Numbered from the stretch's first letter, positions 44,161 to 53,732 are shown. The stretch is 64,000 nucleotides of DNA from Novosphingobium sp. FKTRR1 (GCF_020404405.1 NZ_JAIZDA010000007.1:124001-188000); one strand, 5' to 3'. A program made the numbers and translations. The notes: a model not told the origin generated them from the sequence alone.

Positions 44161-46209
44161 ATGGGTTACCGGTTAGGCGTGGATGTCGGCGGCACTTTCA
44201 CCGACCTCCTGCTGTTGGAAACGCAAAGCGGATCGTTCTGGCGCCATAAAACGCCTTCGACCCCGCACGACAGCTCGGAAGGCATCCTTAACGGCGTTGG
44301 CGCGATCTGTGCGGCAGCGGGGATCACCGCGGCGCAGATCGAGACGTTCCTGCATGGCACCACCGTCGCCACCAACGCGGTGCTTGAAGGCAAGGGCGCG
44401 CGCGTCGGTCTGGTCACGACCGAGGGCTATCGTCACATCATGCAGATCGCGCGCAGCTTTGTGCCCGGAGGCCTGGCCGGCTGGATCATCTGGCCCAAGC
44501 CGCAGCCGCTCGCCGCGCTTGAGGATACGGTCACGGTCAAGGGCCGCATCGACGCCGAAGGCAACGAGGTGCGCCCGCTGGATGAAGCTGACGTTCGCGC
44601 GCAACTGGGCCTGCTCAGGGCCAATGGCGTCGAAGCGGTGACGGTCAGCCTGATCAACGCCTATGTCAGCGGCGCGCACGAGGCGCGGATCGGTGAGATC
44701 GCCGCCGAAGTGCTGCCGGGCGTGCCGGTCTCGCTCAGCCACGAAGTCCTGCCCGAGATGCAGGAATACGAACGCACGCTGACCACGGTCGCCAACGCAG
44801 CCGTACGCCCGGTGGTCGGGCGCTATGTCGCCAACTTGCGCGATCGGCTGGCCAACGAGGGCATGGCGGGCAAGTTGTCGCTGCTGCGCTCGGACGGCGG
44901 GCTGATGAGCGCCGACAAGGCGGGCGAACACCCGGTCAACATCCTGATGTCGGGTCCGGCGGGCGGGGTGACCGGCGCGATCTGGGTCGGCCGCAATGCC
45001 GGCATCCGCAACATCCTGACGCTCGACGTGGGCGGCACCAGCACCGACGTCGCGCTGATCGAGAACCTTGAGCCGCGCCGCCAGCGCACCACCGAAGTGG
45101 GGCATCTGTCGGTTCGGGCCAGCGCGCTCGATGTCAAGACCGTCGGCGCTGGCGGCGGTTCCATCGCCTATGTCCCCGAACTGACGCGCGCGCTGCGCGT
45201 CGGTCCGCAAAGCGCGGGCGCGGTGCCGGGGCCGGTTGCCTATGGCAAGGGCGGCACCGCTCCGACCGTGACCGACGCCAATGTCGTGCTCGGCTATCTG
45301 CCCGAAAACCTGCTGGGCGGTACGTTCAAGCTGGACCGTGAGGGCGCCAAGGCGGCGGTGCAGACCATCGCCGATGCGCTCGGCATCGACCTGATGGCCG
45401 CCGCGCGCGGGATCATCGACATCGTCAACGAGAACATGTTCGGTGCGCTGCGCATGATCTCGGTGCAACAGGGCTATGACCCGCGCGACTTCGCGGTGAT
45501 GGGCTTTGGCGGCGCGGGGCCGCTGCACGTGAACGCCGTCGCGCGCCTGATGGGCAGCTGGCCGGCGATCTCTCCGGTCAGCCCCGGTGTGCTGTGCGCG
45601 CTGGGCGATGCCACCACCCGGATGCGCACCGAAACCGCGCGCAGCTTCTCGCGCCTTGCTTCGCAGACTCAAGCGAGCGATCTGACCGCGATCCTGGCCG
45701 AAATGGCCGCGCAGACCCGCGCCGAACTGCTGGCCGACGGCGTGCCCGAGGACGAGATCACCAGCGAATTCGAGGTCGATGTCCGCTATGCCGGGCAAGC
45801 GTTCGAGGTGCCGCTGACGATCACCGCCGATGTGTTGGAGGCCGACGGCATTGCCGGACTGCTCGCCCGCTTCGACGAGGAGCACAAACGGCTGTTCACC
45901 TTCAACATGGATACCCCGCACGAAATCGTGAACTTGCGCGCCGTCGCGCTGGGCCGCGCGCTCGACCTGCCAGCAGCGCCGCTGCCGCAGGGCGATGGCA
46001 ATCCGATTGCCGCCAAACTGCGCGATCACGAGGTGTGGATGGAAGGCCGTCTGCAACCGGCGGTAATCTATGACCGGGCAAAGCTGCGCGCAGGCGACGT
46101 GATCCCCGGCCCTGCGATCGTGTGCGAGATGGATTCGACCACCCTGATCGAATCCGGCTGCACCGGCACCGTCGACGCTGTCGGCAACATCCTGATCAAT
46201 CTGGCCTGA
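44161..46209 (+). CDS. hyuA: Hydantoinase/oxoprolinase family protein, subunit A
   Basis: A 682-residue protein with the ASKHA-type ATP-binding motifs YRLGVDVGGTFTDLLLLE (3-20) and LTLDVGGTSTDVALIE near residue 287, plus LRSDGGLMSADKAGEHPVNILMSGPAGG (blocks LRSDGGLM and SGPAGG) and VMGFGGAGPLHVNAVA. The family includes ATP-dependent N-methylhydantoinase, 5-oxoprolinase, caprolactamase and the acetone/acetophenone carboxylase subunits, all of which phosphorylate a carbonyl or carboxyl oxygen. Length is typical. It lies 29 bp after the lyase gene and 15 bp before hyuB. Confidence 0.9.
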   Translation: MGYRLGVDVGGTFTDLLLLETQSGSFWRHKTPSTPHDSSEGILNGVGAICAAAGITAAQIETFLHGTTVATNAVLEGKGARVGLVTTEGYRHIMQIARSFVPGGLAGWIIWPKPQPLAALEDTVTVKGRIDAEGNEVRPLDEADVRAQLGLLRANGVEAVTVSLINAYVSGAHEARIGEIAAEVLPGVPVSLSHEVLPEMQEYERTLTTVANAAVRPVVGRYVANLRDRLANEGMAGKLSLLRSDGGLMSADKAGEHPVNILMSGPAGGVTGAIWVGRNAGIRNILTLDVGGTSTDVALIENLEPRRQRTTEVGHLSVRASALDVKTVGAGGGSIAYVPELTRALRVGPQSAGAVPGPVAYGKGGTAPTVTDANVVLGYLPENLLGGTFKLDREGAKAAVQTIADALGIDLMAAARGIIDIVNENMFGALRMISVQQGYDPRDFAVMGFGGAGPLHVNAVARLMGSWPAISPVSPGVLCALGDATTRMRTETARSFSRLASQTQASDLTAILAEMAAQTRAELLADGVPEDEITSEFEVDVRYAGQAFEVPLTITADVLEADGIAGLLARFDEEHKRLFTFNMDTPHEIVNLRAVALGRALDLPAAPLPQGDGNPIAAKLRDHEVWMEGRLQPAVIYDRAKLRAGDVIPGPAIVCEMDSTTLIESGCTGTVDAVGNILINLA

Positions 46210-46224
46210 GGGACACGCGAAGCC

Positions 46225-48111
46225 ATGCCTGCAACCATTGTCCAGACCAACCACACCCCGTTCAATCGCATCGCCATCGACCCGGTGACGCTCGACATCA
46301 TCGAAAATGCGTTGCGCAACGCCCGCATCGAGATGGACGCCACGCTGGTGCGCACCGCGATGTCGCCCGGCATCCGCGAACAGGGAGACGCCTTTCCGCT
46401 GATCGCCGACCACACCGGCAAGATGATCGTCGGCCAGTTCGGCAGCTTCATCGACGGGTTCCTGCAGAACTTTGACGGCACGCTGGAAGACGGCGACATG
46501 ATCTTCCTGTCCGATCCCTATTCGGTCGGCGGGGCGGTGAGCCATTCCAACGACTGGCTGGTGCTGCTGCCGGTGTTCAAGGACGGGCGGCTCATCGCCT
46601 ATACCTCGATGTTCGGCCACCAGAGCGACATCGGCGGCAAAGTCGTCGGCTCGATGCCGATCAACGCCCACTCGATCTTTGAAGAAGGCGTGCGCATCCC
46701 GCCGGTCAAGATCTGGCGCAAGGGCGAATATAACGAAGACCTTATCAAGCTGGTCATGCACCAGACGCGCAAGCCCGACTGGTGCGCGGCCGACCTCAAC
46801 GCGCTGATCGCCAGCTGCCGCGTCGCGGCGCGCCGGGTGATCGAGATGGCGACCCGCTTTGGCGATGACGTTTATGTTTCGGCCACGCAGGCGCTGCTTG
46901 AACGCAACCACCGCGCGATGAAGTCGCTGATCGGCATGGCGATTGCCGAAGATCCGGTCAGCTTCGAGGACTACATCTGCGACGACGGCATGGGCGCTGG
47001 CCCCTATCGCATCAAGTGCACGATGTGGCGCGAGGGCGAGAAGGTGGTGCTCGACTTTGCCGGGACCGATCCGCAGAGCCAAGCCTCGATCAACTTCTAT
47101 CTCAATGAAAACATGTTCAAGATGTTCTTCGGCATCTACATGATCATGGTGTTCGATCCGCAGATCCTGTTCAACGACGGGTTCTATGACCTGATCGACG
47201 TGCGCATTCCCGAAGGATCGCTGCTCAAGCCCAAGTTTCCCGCCGCGCTCTCGGGTCGCACCCACGCGCTGGGCCGCATTTTCGACATTCTGGGCGGATT
47301 GCTGGGGCAAAAGACCCCGGAGTTCCTCAACGCGGCCGGGTTTTCGTCAAGCCCGCACTTGTTCTATTCGGGCAACGACACGCGTCCGGGCAAGGGCGGT
47401 GCATGGTTCCAGTTGTTCCAGATCGGCTTTGGCGGGGTTCCCGGCCGTCCGATGGGCGACGGGCCCGACGGCCATTCGCTGTGGCCGGGCTTCACCAATG
47501 TGCCCAACGAGTTCCTCGAACGTTATTTCCCGATGCGCATCGAGCGCTATGAATGCGCGCCCGACAGCGGCGGGGCGGGGGTCCATCGCGGCGGCGACGG
47601 CATTCACATGACGTATCGTTTTCTGGTGGCAGGCACGATCTCGATCCATGACGACCGCTGGTTCGTGCCACCGTGGGGCGTCAACGGCGGCCATCCGGGG
47701 GCGCGGGCGCGCAAGATCCTCGAAAAGGCCGACGGCACGCAGATCATCATCGGCAACAAGGTCGAAGATGTCGAAGTGGAAGCCGAGGACCAGCTGCACT
47801 TCATCACCTGGGGCGGCGGCGGTTGGGGCGACCCGCTCGAACGCGATTCCGCGCTCGTGGCCAAGGAGATCGTGCAGGGGCTGGTCACGGCGGAGGGCGC
47901 GCGCGCCTATGGCGTGGTGGCCGATCCGGCCGGGACCGTCGATGCCGCCGCGACCGAGGCGCTGCGGGCCGAACTGCGCGCCACGCGTGGGGACTTGCCG
48001 CTGTTCGACTTTGGCCCCGGCATCGAGCAGTTGCGCGCCGCCAGCTTGGCCGAAACCGGCCTGCCGGCGCCGACCCAGCCCGTATGGCCGATCCTTCAGG
48101 CGGCGGAGTAA
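46225..48111 (+). CDS. hyuB: Hydantoinase/oxoprolinase family protein, subunit B
   Basis: A 628-residue partner of the preceding subunit. N-terminal DPVTLDIIENALRNARIEMDATLVRTAMSPGIREQGD (key blocks IIENALRNA and EQGDAFPLI), FLSDPYSVGGAVSHSNDW, FGHQSDIGG and a C-terminal WGGGGWGDPLERD are HyuB features. Together with HyuA it forms the ATP-driven enzyme. It is longer than bacterial N-methylhydantoinase B (~580) and shorter than acetone carboxylase alpha (~770), so the subfamily is open. The stop is 3 bp before the CoA-transferase start. Confidence 0.9.
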   Translation: MPATIVQTNHTPFNRIAIDPVTLDIIENALRNARIEMDATLVRTAMSPGIREQGDAFPLIADHTGKMIVGQFGSFIDGFLQNFDGTLEDGDMIFLSDPYSVGGAVSHSNDWLVLLPVFKDGRLIAYTSMFGHQSDIGGKVVGSMPINAHSIFEEGVRIPPVKIWRKGEYNEDLIKLVMHQTRKPDWCAADLNALIASCRVAARRVIEMATRFGDDVYVSATQALLERNHRAMKSLIGMAIAEDPVSFEDYICDDGMGAGPYRIKCTMWREGEKVVLDFAGTDPQSQASINFYLNENMFKMFFGIYMIMVFDPQILFNDGFYDLIDVRIPEGSLLKPKFPAALSGRTHALGRIFDILGGLLGQKTPEFLNAAGFSSSPHLFYSGNDTRPGKGGAWFQLFQIGFGGVPGRPMGDGPDGHSLWPGFTNVPNEFLERYFPMRIERYECAPDSGGAGVHRGGDGIHMTYRFLVAGTISIHDDRWFVPPWGVNGGHPGARARKILEKADGTQIIIGNKVEDVEVEAEDQLHFITWGGGGWGDPLERDSALVAKEIVQGLVTAEGARAYGVVADPAGTVDAAATEALRAELRATRGDLPLFDFGPGIEQLRAASLAETGLPAPTQPVWPILQAAE

Positions 48112-48114
48112 GAC

Positions 48115-49317
48115 GTGAACAAGGGTGCATTGCGCGATATCCGCGTCGTCGAACTGGGGCAATTGCTGGCCGGCCCCTTTTGCGGTCAGTTGCTGGGCGA
48201 CATGGGCGCCGACGTGATCAAGGTCGAGCCGCCCCATGTGAACGGGAAAGGCGGCGGAGATCCCATGCGCGAATGGGGGCAGGGCGACGAGAAAGTGCAG
48301 TGGGAGGTGATCGCACGCAACAAGCGTTCGGTCAGCGCCAACTTGCGCCATCCCGAGGGCCAGGCGCTGGTGCGCAAGCTGATCGGTCATGCCGATGTGC
48401 TGGTCGAGAACTTCAAGCCCGGCACGCTGGAAAAGTGGGGGCTTGGTCCCGACGTACTGCTGGCCGAGCAGCCGGGCTTGGTCATCGCGCGCATGTCGGG
48501 CTATGGCCAGACCGGGCCCTATTCCGACCGCGCCGGGTTCGGCGGGATTGGTGAGGCGATGGGCGGCTGGCGCTACATCGTCGGCGAGCCTGACCGGCCG
48601 CCAAGCCGCATGGGCATCTCGATCGGCGATACCCTGACCGCGACGTATGGCTGCATGGGCGTGCTGGCCGCGTTGCATGAACGTGAGCGGACCGGGCAAG
48701 GGCAGGTCGTCGACGCAGCGCTCTATGAAAGCGTGCTGCAGGTCATGGAAGGGCTGGTGCCCGAGTACGACCGCATGGGTCTGATCCGCGAACGCTCGGG
48801 TTCGGTGCTGAAGGGCATTGCGCCGTCGAACGTCTATTCGTGCAAGGACGGCGAGTTCATGATCGGGGCCAACAAGGATTCGCTGTGGAAGCGCTTGGCC
48901 GAAGCCATGGGCCGTCCCGAACTGGGCGACGATCCACGCTATGCCACGCATCTGGCGCGCGGGGTCAATCAGGACGAGCTTGACGCGCTGATCAACGACT
49001 GGACCCGCACGCTGACGATCGAGCAGGTCGATGCGCTGATGATCGAATATTCGATCCCGGCAGGGCGCGTCTATCGCGCACCCGACATGCTGGCCGACCC
49101 GCACTTTCAGGCGCGAGAGGCGATCATCGAGGTCGAGACCGAGCGCTTCGGGCCGTTGAAGATGCAGAACAGCTTCCCCAAGTTTTCGGCCACACCGGGC
49201 AGCGTGCGGCGTCCCGCTCCGGCGCAAGTGGGGCAGCACAACGCCGAAATCTATGGCGAACTGCTGGGGCTGGACGGCGCCGAACTGGCGCGGCTGGAAG
49301 CGGCAGGGGCGATCTGA
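48115..49317 (+). CDS. CaiB/BaiF CoA-transferase family protein
   Basis: A 400-residue class III CoA-transferase starting at GTG with GGAG upstream. Signature blocks: IRVVELGQLLAGPFCGQLLGDMGADVIKVE, NKRSVSANLRHPEGQALV, ENFKPGTLEKWGLG, SGYGQTGPYSDRAGFG, and the catalytic Asp172 in ISIGDTLTATYG. It transfers CoA to a carboxylic acid, presumably the product of the HyuAB/amidase steps, to make the ester cleaved by the HMGL-like lyase. Coupled to its neighbours (3 bp before, TGATG overlap after). Confidence 0.92.
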   Translation: MNKGALRDIRVVELGQLLAGPFCGQLLGDMGADVIKVEPPHVNGKGGGDPMREWGQGDEKVQWEVIARNKRSVSANLRHPEGQALVRKLIGHADVLVENFKPGTLEKWGLGPDVLLAEQPGLVIARMSGYGQTGPYSDRAGFGGIGEAMGGWRYIVGEPDRPPSRMGISIGDTLTATYGCMGVLAALHERERTGQGQVVDAALYESVLQVMEGLVPEYDRMGLIRERSGSVLKGIAPSNVYSCKDGEFMIGANKDSLWKRLAEAMGRPELGDDPRYATHLARGVNQDELDALINDWTRTLTIEQVDALMIEYSIPAGRVYRAPDMLADPHFQAREAIIEVETERFGPLKMQNSFPKFSATPGSVRRPAPAQVGQHNAEIYGELLGLDGAELARLEAAGAI

Positions 49318-49967
49318 TGGCGCATGGCGAGGACGACCTGACCGCGAACTATAGCGGTGCGTTCGATGGTCGCCTGCCGTTCGGCGAGCGCCCGGCGCTG
49401 GTGATCATCGATCTGGTCGAAGCCTATCTCCAGCCGGGCTCACCGCTCTACGCCGGGATCGAGGATGCGCTCGCCAGCGCGGTGCGGCTTGCCCAGGCCG
49501 CGCGCGCAGCCGGTATCCCGCTGATCTTCACCAATGTGGAATATACTGCCGGAGGAGCGGACGGCGGCGTGTTCTTTCGCAAAGTTCCCGCGCTCAAGGT
49601 GTTCGAGAAGGGCAGTCCGCTTGGCGCCTTCCCGGCGGTGCTGTGCCCGCAGGGTGATGAGCTGGTCATCACCAAGCGCTATGCCTCGGCGTTCTTTGCC
49701 ACCCATCTTGCCGCTACGTTGACGGCGTTGCAGGTCGATACGGTGTTGATCTGCGGCACTTCCACATCGGGCTGCGTGCGCGCGACGGCGCTCGATGCGT
49801 GCCAGAACGGCTTTTTGCCGTTCGTCGTGCGCGATGCGTGTGGCGATCGCCATCCCGCCCCGCACGAGGCCAATCTGTTCGACCTTCAGGCCAAATACGC
49901 CGAAGTGATCAGCGAGGTCGAAGCGCTTGAATTGCTTCGAAAACGGATCAATCTGACCGGCGCATGA
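49317..49967 (+). CDS. Isochorismatase-family cysteine hydrolase (carbamoylsarcosine/maleamate amidohydrolase-like)
   Basis: A 216-residue alpha/beta hydrolase with the Asp-Lys-Cys triad of the isochorismatase family: Asp32 in LVIIDLVEAY, Lys120 in LVITKRYASAFF and Cys153 in CGTSTSGCVRATALDA. These residues define the amidase branch (N-carbamoylsarcosine amidase, nicotinamidase, maleamate amidohydrolase, ureidoacrylate hydrolase) rather than true isochorismatase, which lacks the Cys. The KRYASAFFATHLA context is close to carbamoylsarcosine/maleamate enzymes. The substrate would be a half-amide or carbamoyl acid from HyuAB. Last gene of the operon. Confidence 0.85.
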   Translation: MAHGEDDLTANYSGAFDGRLPFGERPALVIIDLVEAYLQPGSPLYAGIEDALASAVRLAQAARAAGIPLIFTNVEYTAGGADGGVFFRKVPALKVFEKGSPLGAFPAVLCPQGDELVITKRYASAFFATHLAATLTALQVDTVLICGTSTSGCVRATALDACQNGFLPFVVRDACGDRHPAPHEANLFDLQAKYAEVISEVEALELLRKRINLTGA

Positions 49968-50012
49968 CTCGCCTTTACGGGCTTTCGTGCGGTCACGCCA
50001 AAATGCTATCGT

Positions 50013-50028
50013 CCTAAGGTCCAATTGC
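50013..50028 (+). promoter_or_regulatory. Quinoprotein-locus element, site 1 (upstream of aldehyde dehydrogenase)
   Basis: CCTAAGGTCCAATTGC, ending 90 bp before the start codon. It matches site 2 upstream of the PQQ alcohol dehydrogenase at 15 of 16 positions in the same orientation relative to the gene. Confidence 0.7.
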
Positions 50029-50118
50029 CCGGCTCCGTACCCCGGAGCAGGGTCTTTGCGATCCACCGCGAACCCAAGAGGTATCGTGGGGCAACCGTGA
50101 CCGTACAGGAGAGTTTCG

Positions 50119-51639
50119 ATGCTGCAGGAGGCGATCAGCAAGTTTGCTGGCAAGTCGGTGTTCAAGGCGAAATACGACAACTTCATCGGCGGCAAATGGG
50201 TCGCCCCGGTGCGGGGTCAGTACTTCGAGAACGTCACCCCCATCACCGGCAAGCCGATCTGTCAGGTGGCGCGCGGCACGTTCGAGGACATCGAACTCGC
50301 GCTGGATGCAGCGCACAAGGCCAAAGCCGCGTGGGGTTCCGCTTCGACGACCGAACGCTCGAACGTGCTGCTCAAGATTGCCGACCGGCTTGAGGCGAAC
50401 CTCGATCTGCTGGCGCTTGCCGAGACGATCGACAACGGCAAGCCGATCCGCGAAACCACCGCAGCGGACATGCCGCTGGCCATCGACCACTTCCGCTATT
50501 TTGCAAGCTGCATCCGGGCGCAGGAAGGCTCGATTTCCGAGATCGACCACGATACTGTCGGCTACCACTTCCACGAACCGCTGGGCGTCGTCGGCCAGAT
50601 CATTCCGTGGAACTTCCCGATCCTGATGGCGGCGTGGAAGATCGCCCCGGCGCTGGCGGCGGGCAACTGCATCGTGCTCAAGCCGGCCGAGCAGACCCCG
50701 ATGTCGATCCTCGTGCTGGTCGAACTGATTGCCGACATCCTGCCCGAGGGCATTCTGAACGTGGTCAACGGTTTCGGCGTCGAAGCGGGCAAGCCGCTTG
50801 CCAGCAGCCCGCGCATCGCCAAGATCGCCTTCACCGGCGAAACCTCGACTGGCCGCCTGATCATGCAGTACGCCAGCGAAAACCTGATCCCGGTGACGCT
50901 GGAACTGGGCGGCAAGAGCCCCAACATCTTCTTCGCCGATGTGGCGGCAGAGGACGATGACTTCTTCGACAAGGCGCTCGAAGGGTTCACCATGTTCGCG
51001 CTCAACCAGGGTGAGGTCTGCACGTGCCCCAGCCGCGCGCTGATCCATGAATCGATCTACGAGCGCTTCATGGAGCGCGCGATCAAGCGGGTCGAGGCGA
51101 TCAAGCTGGGCAGCCCGCTCGACTTCGACACGATGATCGGGGCGCAGGCTTCGAACGATCAGCTTGAAAAGATCCTGTCGTACATCGACATCGGCCGCGA
51201 CGAAGGCGCCAAAGTACTCACCGGCGGGGGCCGTGCGGTGCACGAGGGTGAATTGGCGGGCGGGTACTACGTCACGCCGACCGTGCTTGAAGGCCACAAC
51301 AAGATGCGCGTGTTCCAGGAGGAAATCTTCGGGCCGGTATTGGCGGTGACGACCTTCAAGGACGACGAGGAAGCGCTCGCGATCGCCAACGACACGCTTT
51401 ATGGCCTTGGCGCCGGGGTGTGGAGCCGCAGCGCGAACACCTGCTACCGCTTTGGCCGGGCCATTCAGGCCGGGCGCGTGTGGACCAATTGCTACCACGC
51501 CTATCCGGCCCACGCCGCGTTCGGCGGGTACAAGCAATCGGGCATCGGCCGCGAAAACCACAAGATGATGCTTGACCATTACCAGCAGACGAAGAACATG
51601 CTCGTCAGCTACAGCCCGAGGAAGCTTGGCTTCTTTTGA
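50119..51639 (+). CDS. exaC: NAD-dependent aldehyde dehydrogenase, ExaC/AcoD type
   Basis: A 506-residue aldehyde dehydrogenase. N-terminal [42 protein letters not shown], Glu262 in [12 protein letters not shown] and the nucleophile Cys301 in [13 protein letters not shown]. The [10 protein letters not shown] variant and the C-terminus [17 protein letters not shown] are typical of the acetaldehyde dehydrogenase group ExaC/AcoD/AldB. It oxidises the aldehyde made by the periplasmic alcohol dehydrogenase encoded at 56814. The DUF779 gene that usually follows this enzyme is present downstream. Confidence 0.9.
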   Translation: MLQEAISKFAGKSVFKAKYDNFIGGKWVAPVRGQYFENVTPITGKPICQVARGTFEDIELALDAAHKAKAAWGSASTTERSNVLLKIADRLEANLDLLALAETIDNGKPIRETTAADMPLAIDHFRYFASCIRAQEGSISEIDHDTVGYHFHEPLGVVGQIIPWNFPILMAAWKIAPALAAGNCIVLKPAEQTPMSILVLVELIADILPEGILNVVNGFGVEAGKPLASSPRIAKIAFTGETSTGRLIMQYASENLIPVTLELGGKSPNIFFADVAAEDDDFFDKALEGFTMFALNQGEVCTCPSRALIHESIYERFMERAIKRVEAIKLGSPLDFDTMIGAQASNDQLEKILSYIDIGRDEGAKVLTGGGRAVHEGELAGGYYVTPTVLEGHNKMRVFQEEIFGPVLAVTTFKDDEEALAIANDTLYGLGAGVWSRSANTCYRFGRAIQAGRVWTNCYHAYPAHAAFGGYKQSGIGRENHKMMLDHYQQTKNMLVSYSPRKLGFF

Positions 51640-51718
51640 GCTGATCGAACAGGCCTGACCGTCGGACGTCCCGCATGGGCGATCCGGCGGCGGTGCCGCA
51701 ACCTTGAGAGGAAGTCTG

Positions 51719-52039
51719 ATGTCTGGCGCCGAACCGACCATCGTGCTGAACGTGTTGTATAACGAGCCGAGCAACCCCGAAGCGTTCGAAACCTACTACG
51801 CGCAAACGCATCTGCCGCTGGTCGACAAGATCGAGGGCATCGCCAAGGCGGTCCTGACGAAGGGTCTGCCCGGCGCGGATGGGTCAAAGCCGCCGTACTA
51901 CCGCATCGCCCAACTGTTCTTCGCCGATGGCGCGCAACTGGCCGCCAGCATGGGTTCGCCTGAGGGCGCTGCTGCGGCGGCCGACATCGCCAACTTTGCC
52001 GATGGCGGGGTCACCGTTTTTCCCGCTGCCGTGGTCTGA
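51719..52039 (+). CDS. EthD family protein
   Basis: A 106-residue dimeric ferredoxin-fold protein; start at ATG 51719 with GAGAGGAAG upstream. IVLNVLYNEPSNPEAFETYYAQTHLPLVDKIEGI is the EthD pattern (FxxYYxxTHxPL). EthD proteins accompany oxygenase or alcohol-oxidation operons; the role is unknown, possibly handling a reactive intermediate. It sits between exaC and the DUF779 gene, so it is probably part of that transcript. Confidence 0.8.
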   Translation: MSGAEPTIVLNVLYNEPSNPEAFETYYAQTHLPLVDKIEGIAKAVLTKGLPGADGSKPPYYRIAQLFFADGAQLAASMGSPEGAAAAADIANFADGGVTVFPAAVV

Positions 52040-52049
52040 GGCTGGCGCG

Positions 52050-52478
52050 ATGGGCGCAGGCGCTACCAGCACGGGAGTTGCCGCCGCTCTGCCAGCGCGG
52101 ATTCTGGCGAGCGAGGCGGCGCTTGCGCTCATTGCCCGGCTCACGGCGGTTCACGGGCCGCTGATGTTCCACCAGTCGGGCGGCTGCTGCGATGGCTCTG
52201 CCCCGATGTGCTTTGGCAAAGGTGAGTTCCGCGTCGGGCGGCAGGACGTTCTGCTCGGCCATGTTGCCGGGGACGTGGCGGTGTGGATCGGCGCGGCGCA
52301 ATTCGAATACTGGCGCCACACCCAAGTGACCATCGATGTCGTTCCCGGTCGCGGCGCGGGGATGAGCCTTGAGGCGCCTGAGGGGGTGCGGTTCATCATC
52401 CGCAGCCGGGTGTTCAGCGACGAGGAGGCCGCTTTGCTGGCGGCCGCCCCCGAGCCATTGCGGGGTGACGCCGTATAA
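52050..52478 (+). CDS. DUF779 domain protein
   Basis: A 142-residue protein starting at ATG 52050, 10 bp after the EthD stop. The signature HGPLMFHQSGGCCDGSAPMC (about residues 34-53) and a C-terminal FIIRSRVFSDEEAALL identify DUF779. This family is regularly encoded beside ExaC/AcoD aldehyde dehydrogenases. The function is unknown; the Cys/His-rich block suggests metal binding. Confidence 0.85.
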   Translation: MGAGATSTGVAAALPARILASEAALALIARLTAVHGPLMFHQSGGCCDGSAPMCFGKGEFRVGRQDVLLGHVAGDVAVWIGAAQFEYWRHTQVTIDVVPGRGAGMSLEAPEGVRFIIRSRVFSDEEAALLAAAPEPLRGDAV

Positions 52479-52565
52479 GACCAAGGGCGCGGTTGAGCAG
52501 ACCTGTGACCATGATAAACAACAGTGCTTGATCCGGCAGCAGTCCGGACGAGAGGGAGAGATAGA

Positions 52566-53732
52566 TTGGGCGAAGCCCATTGCAGGGAAGAACTGGTCGT
52601 GGTTTCGTCGCATTGCGACGATGCAGCGCTGGTCGTTGAACGGGTGATCGACGGCATAGGCGCGCGCGTGCTGGCGGGCGCGCTGGTGTTCTGTTCGCAC
52701 CGGTTTGCCAGCTCGGAACTGGCCGCGGCGCTGCAGCAGGCATTGGGCGAGGTGCCACTGATCGGCTGCACCAGCGCGGGAGAACTCAGCGATCGCGGCT
52801 ATGACGAGGACAGCATCGTGTTCATCGGCTTTCCGGCCGACGACTTCCGCATGGCGGTGCATTGCTTCGATGATCTTGACCGGTTCGAGCCTGATGTCGG
52901 CCGCCACGCGATCCGCGCGCTCGGCGCTGCTGTGGCGCACGAGGATGCCGCCGTCGGACAGTTCCCCAACCATGCCGCGCTGTTTCTGGTGGACGGCCTG
53001 TCACACCGTGAAGAACTGCTGGCGATGACCGTGCAGGAAGCGCTGGGCGACACGGTTCTGGTCGGCGGATCGTCGGGCGATGGCATGCTGTTTCGCGAAA
53101 CCGGCATTCTGGTGGGCGGACGCTTCATGACCGATGCGGCGGTGGTGGCCATTCTGTCGAGCCGCCGTCCGATGCGCGTATTCACCACCAATCATTACTC
53201 GCCCGGTGCCGAAAAGATGGTGGTAACCGCCGCCGATCCCAATGCCCGCGTGGTGCACGAGATCAACGCCCGCCGCGCTGCCGATGAATACATGCGCATT
53301 GCCGGTGGTGATCTGGGCGCGGCGCTTTCGGGCGAAGGTCTTGATGCCGCGTTCTTTGCCGCGCATCCCCCGATGGTGCGCGCTGGGGGGGCCTATCACG
53401 TGCGCTCGGTCCAGGCGGTCAACGCCGATGGCAGCCTGACCTTCTATTGCGCCATCGACAACGGGATCGTCCTGACCGTTGGCCAGCCGGTCGACCGCCT
53501 GTCGCAGCTTGAGGATCTGTTCGACCGGCTCGACGAAGAAGTCGGCAGCATCGATCACGTCATCGGTTTCGACTGCGTGCTCAACCGTATCGATGCCGAA
53601 AACCGCCAGCTTTCGGGGGCGGTCTCGCGGTTGTATAGCAGGCGCCGGGTCGTCGGCTTCAACACGTATGGCGAACAGGTGCGCGCGGCGCACATCAACC
53701 AGACGTTCAGCGGGTTGGCCATCGGGCGATGA
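52566..53732 (+). CDS. FIST domain sensor protein (NosP-like)
   Basis: Start at TTG 52566 (388 residues) with AGGGAGAG just upstream. FIST_N covers about 30-220 (VFCSHRFASSELAAALQQ, IGCTSAGELSDRGYDEDSIVFIGF, LFLVDGLSHREELL, VGGSSGDGMLF) and FIST_C about 220-380 (VHEINARRAADEY, HVRSVQAVNADGSLTFYCAIDNG, GFNTYGEQ). In Pseudomonas a protein of this architecture, NosP, binds haem/NO and inhibits the adjacent kinase NahK, next to the exa ethanol-oxidation genes. Here it overlaps the kinase gene by 4 bases, so it is the likely input for that kinase. The ligand cannot be read from sequence. Confidence 0.85.
   Translation: MGEAHCREELVVVSSHCDDAALVVERVIDGIGARVLAGALVFCSHRFASSELAAALQQALGEVPLIGCTSAGELSDRGYDEDSIVFIGFPADDFRMAVHCFDDLDRFEPDVGRHAIRALGAAVAHEDAAVGQFPNHAALFLVDGLSHREELLAMTVQEALGDTVLVGGSSGDGMLFRETGILVGGRFMTDAAVVAILSSRRPMRVFTTNHYSPGAEKMVVTAADPNARVVHEINARRAADEYMRIAGGDLGAALSGEGLDAAFFAAHPPMVRAGGAYHVRSVQAVNADGSLTFYCAIDNGIVLTVGQPVDRLSQLEDLFDRLDEEVGSIDHVIGFDCVLNRIDAENRQLSGAVSRLYSRRRVVGFNTYGEQVRAAHINQTFSGLAIGR

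Noticed and set aside
44173..47310. 1045-codon open frame on the minus strand opposite hyuA and hyuB
   Set aside because: Shadow frame: the plus-strand HyuA and HyuB have clear ATP-binding and family motifs; the antisense product has none.
47347..49239. 630-codon open frame on the minus strand opposite hyuB and the CoA-transferase gene
   Set aside because: Same reason: antisense of coding sequence with low-information composition.
1..49967. A creatinine pathway linking sarcosine oxidase, HyuAB (N-methylhydantoinase) and carbamoylsarcosine amidase
   Set aside because: The enzymes fit on paper, but sarcosine oxidase is more than 40 kb away, and the HyuAB operon contains a CoA-transferase and an HMGL-like lyase that this pathway does not need.
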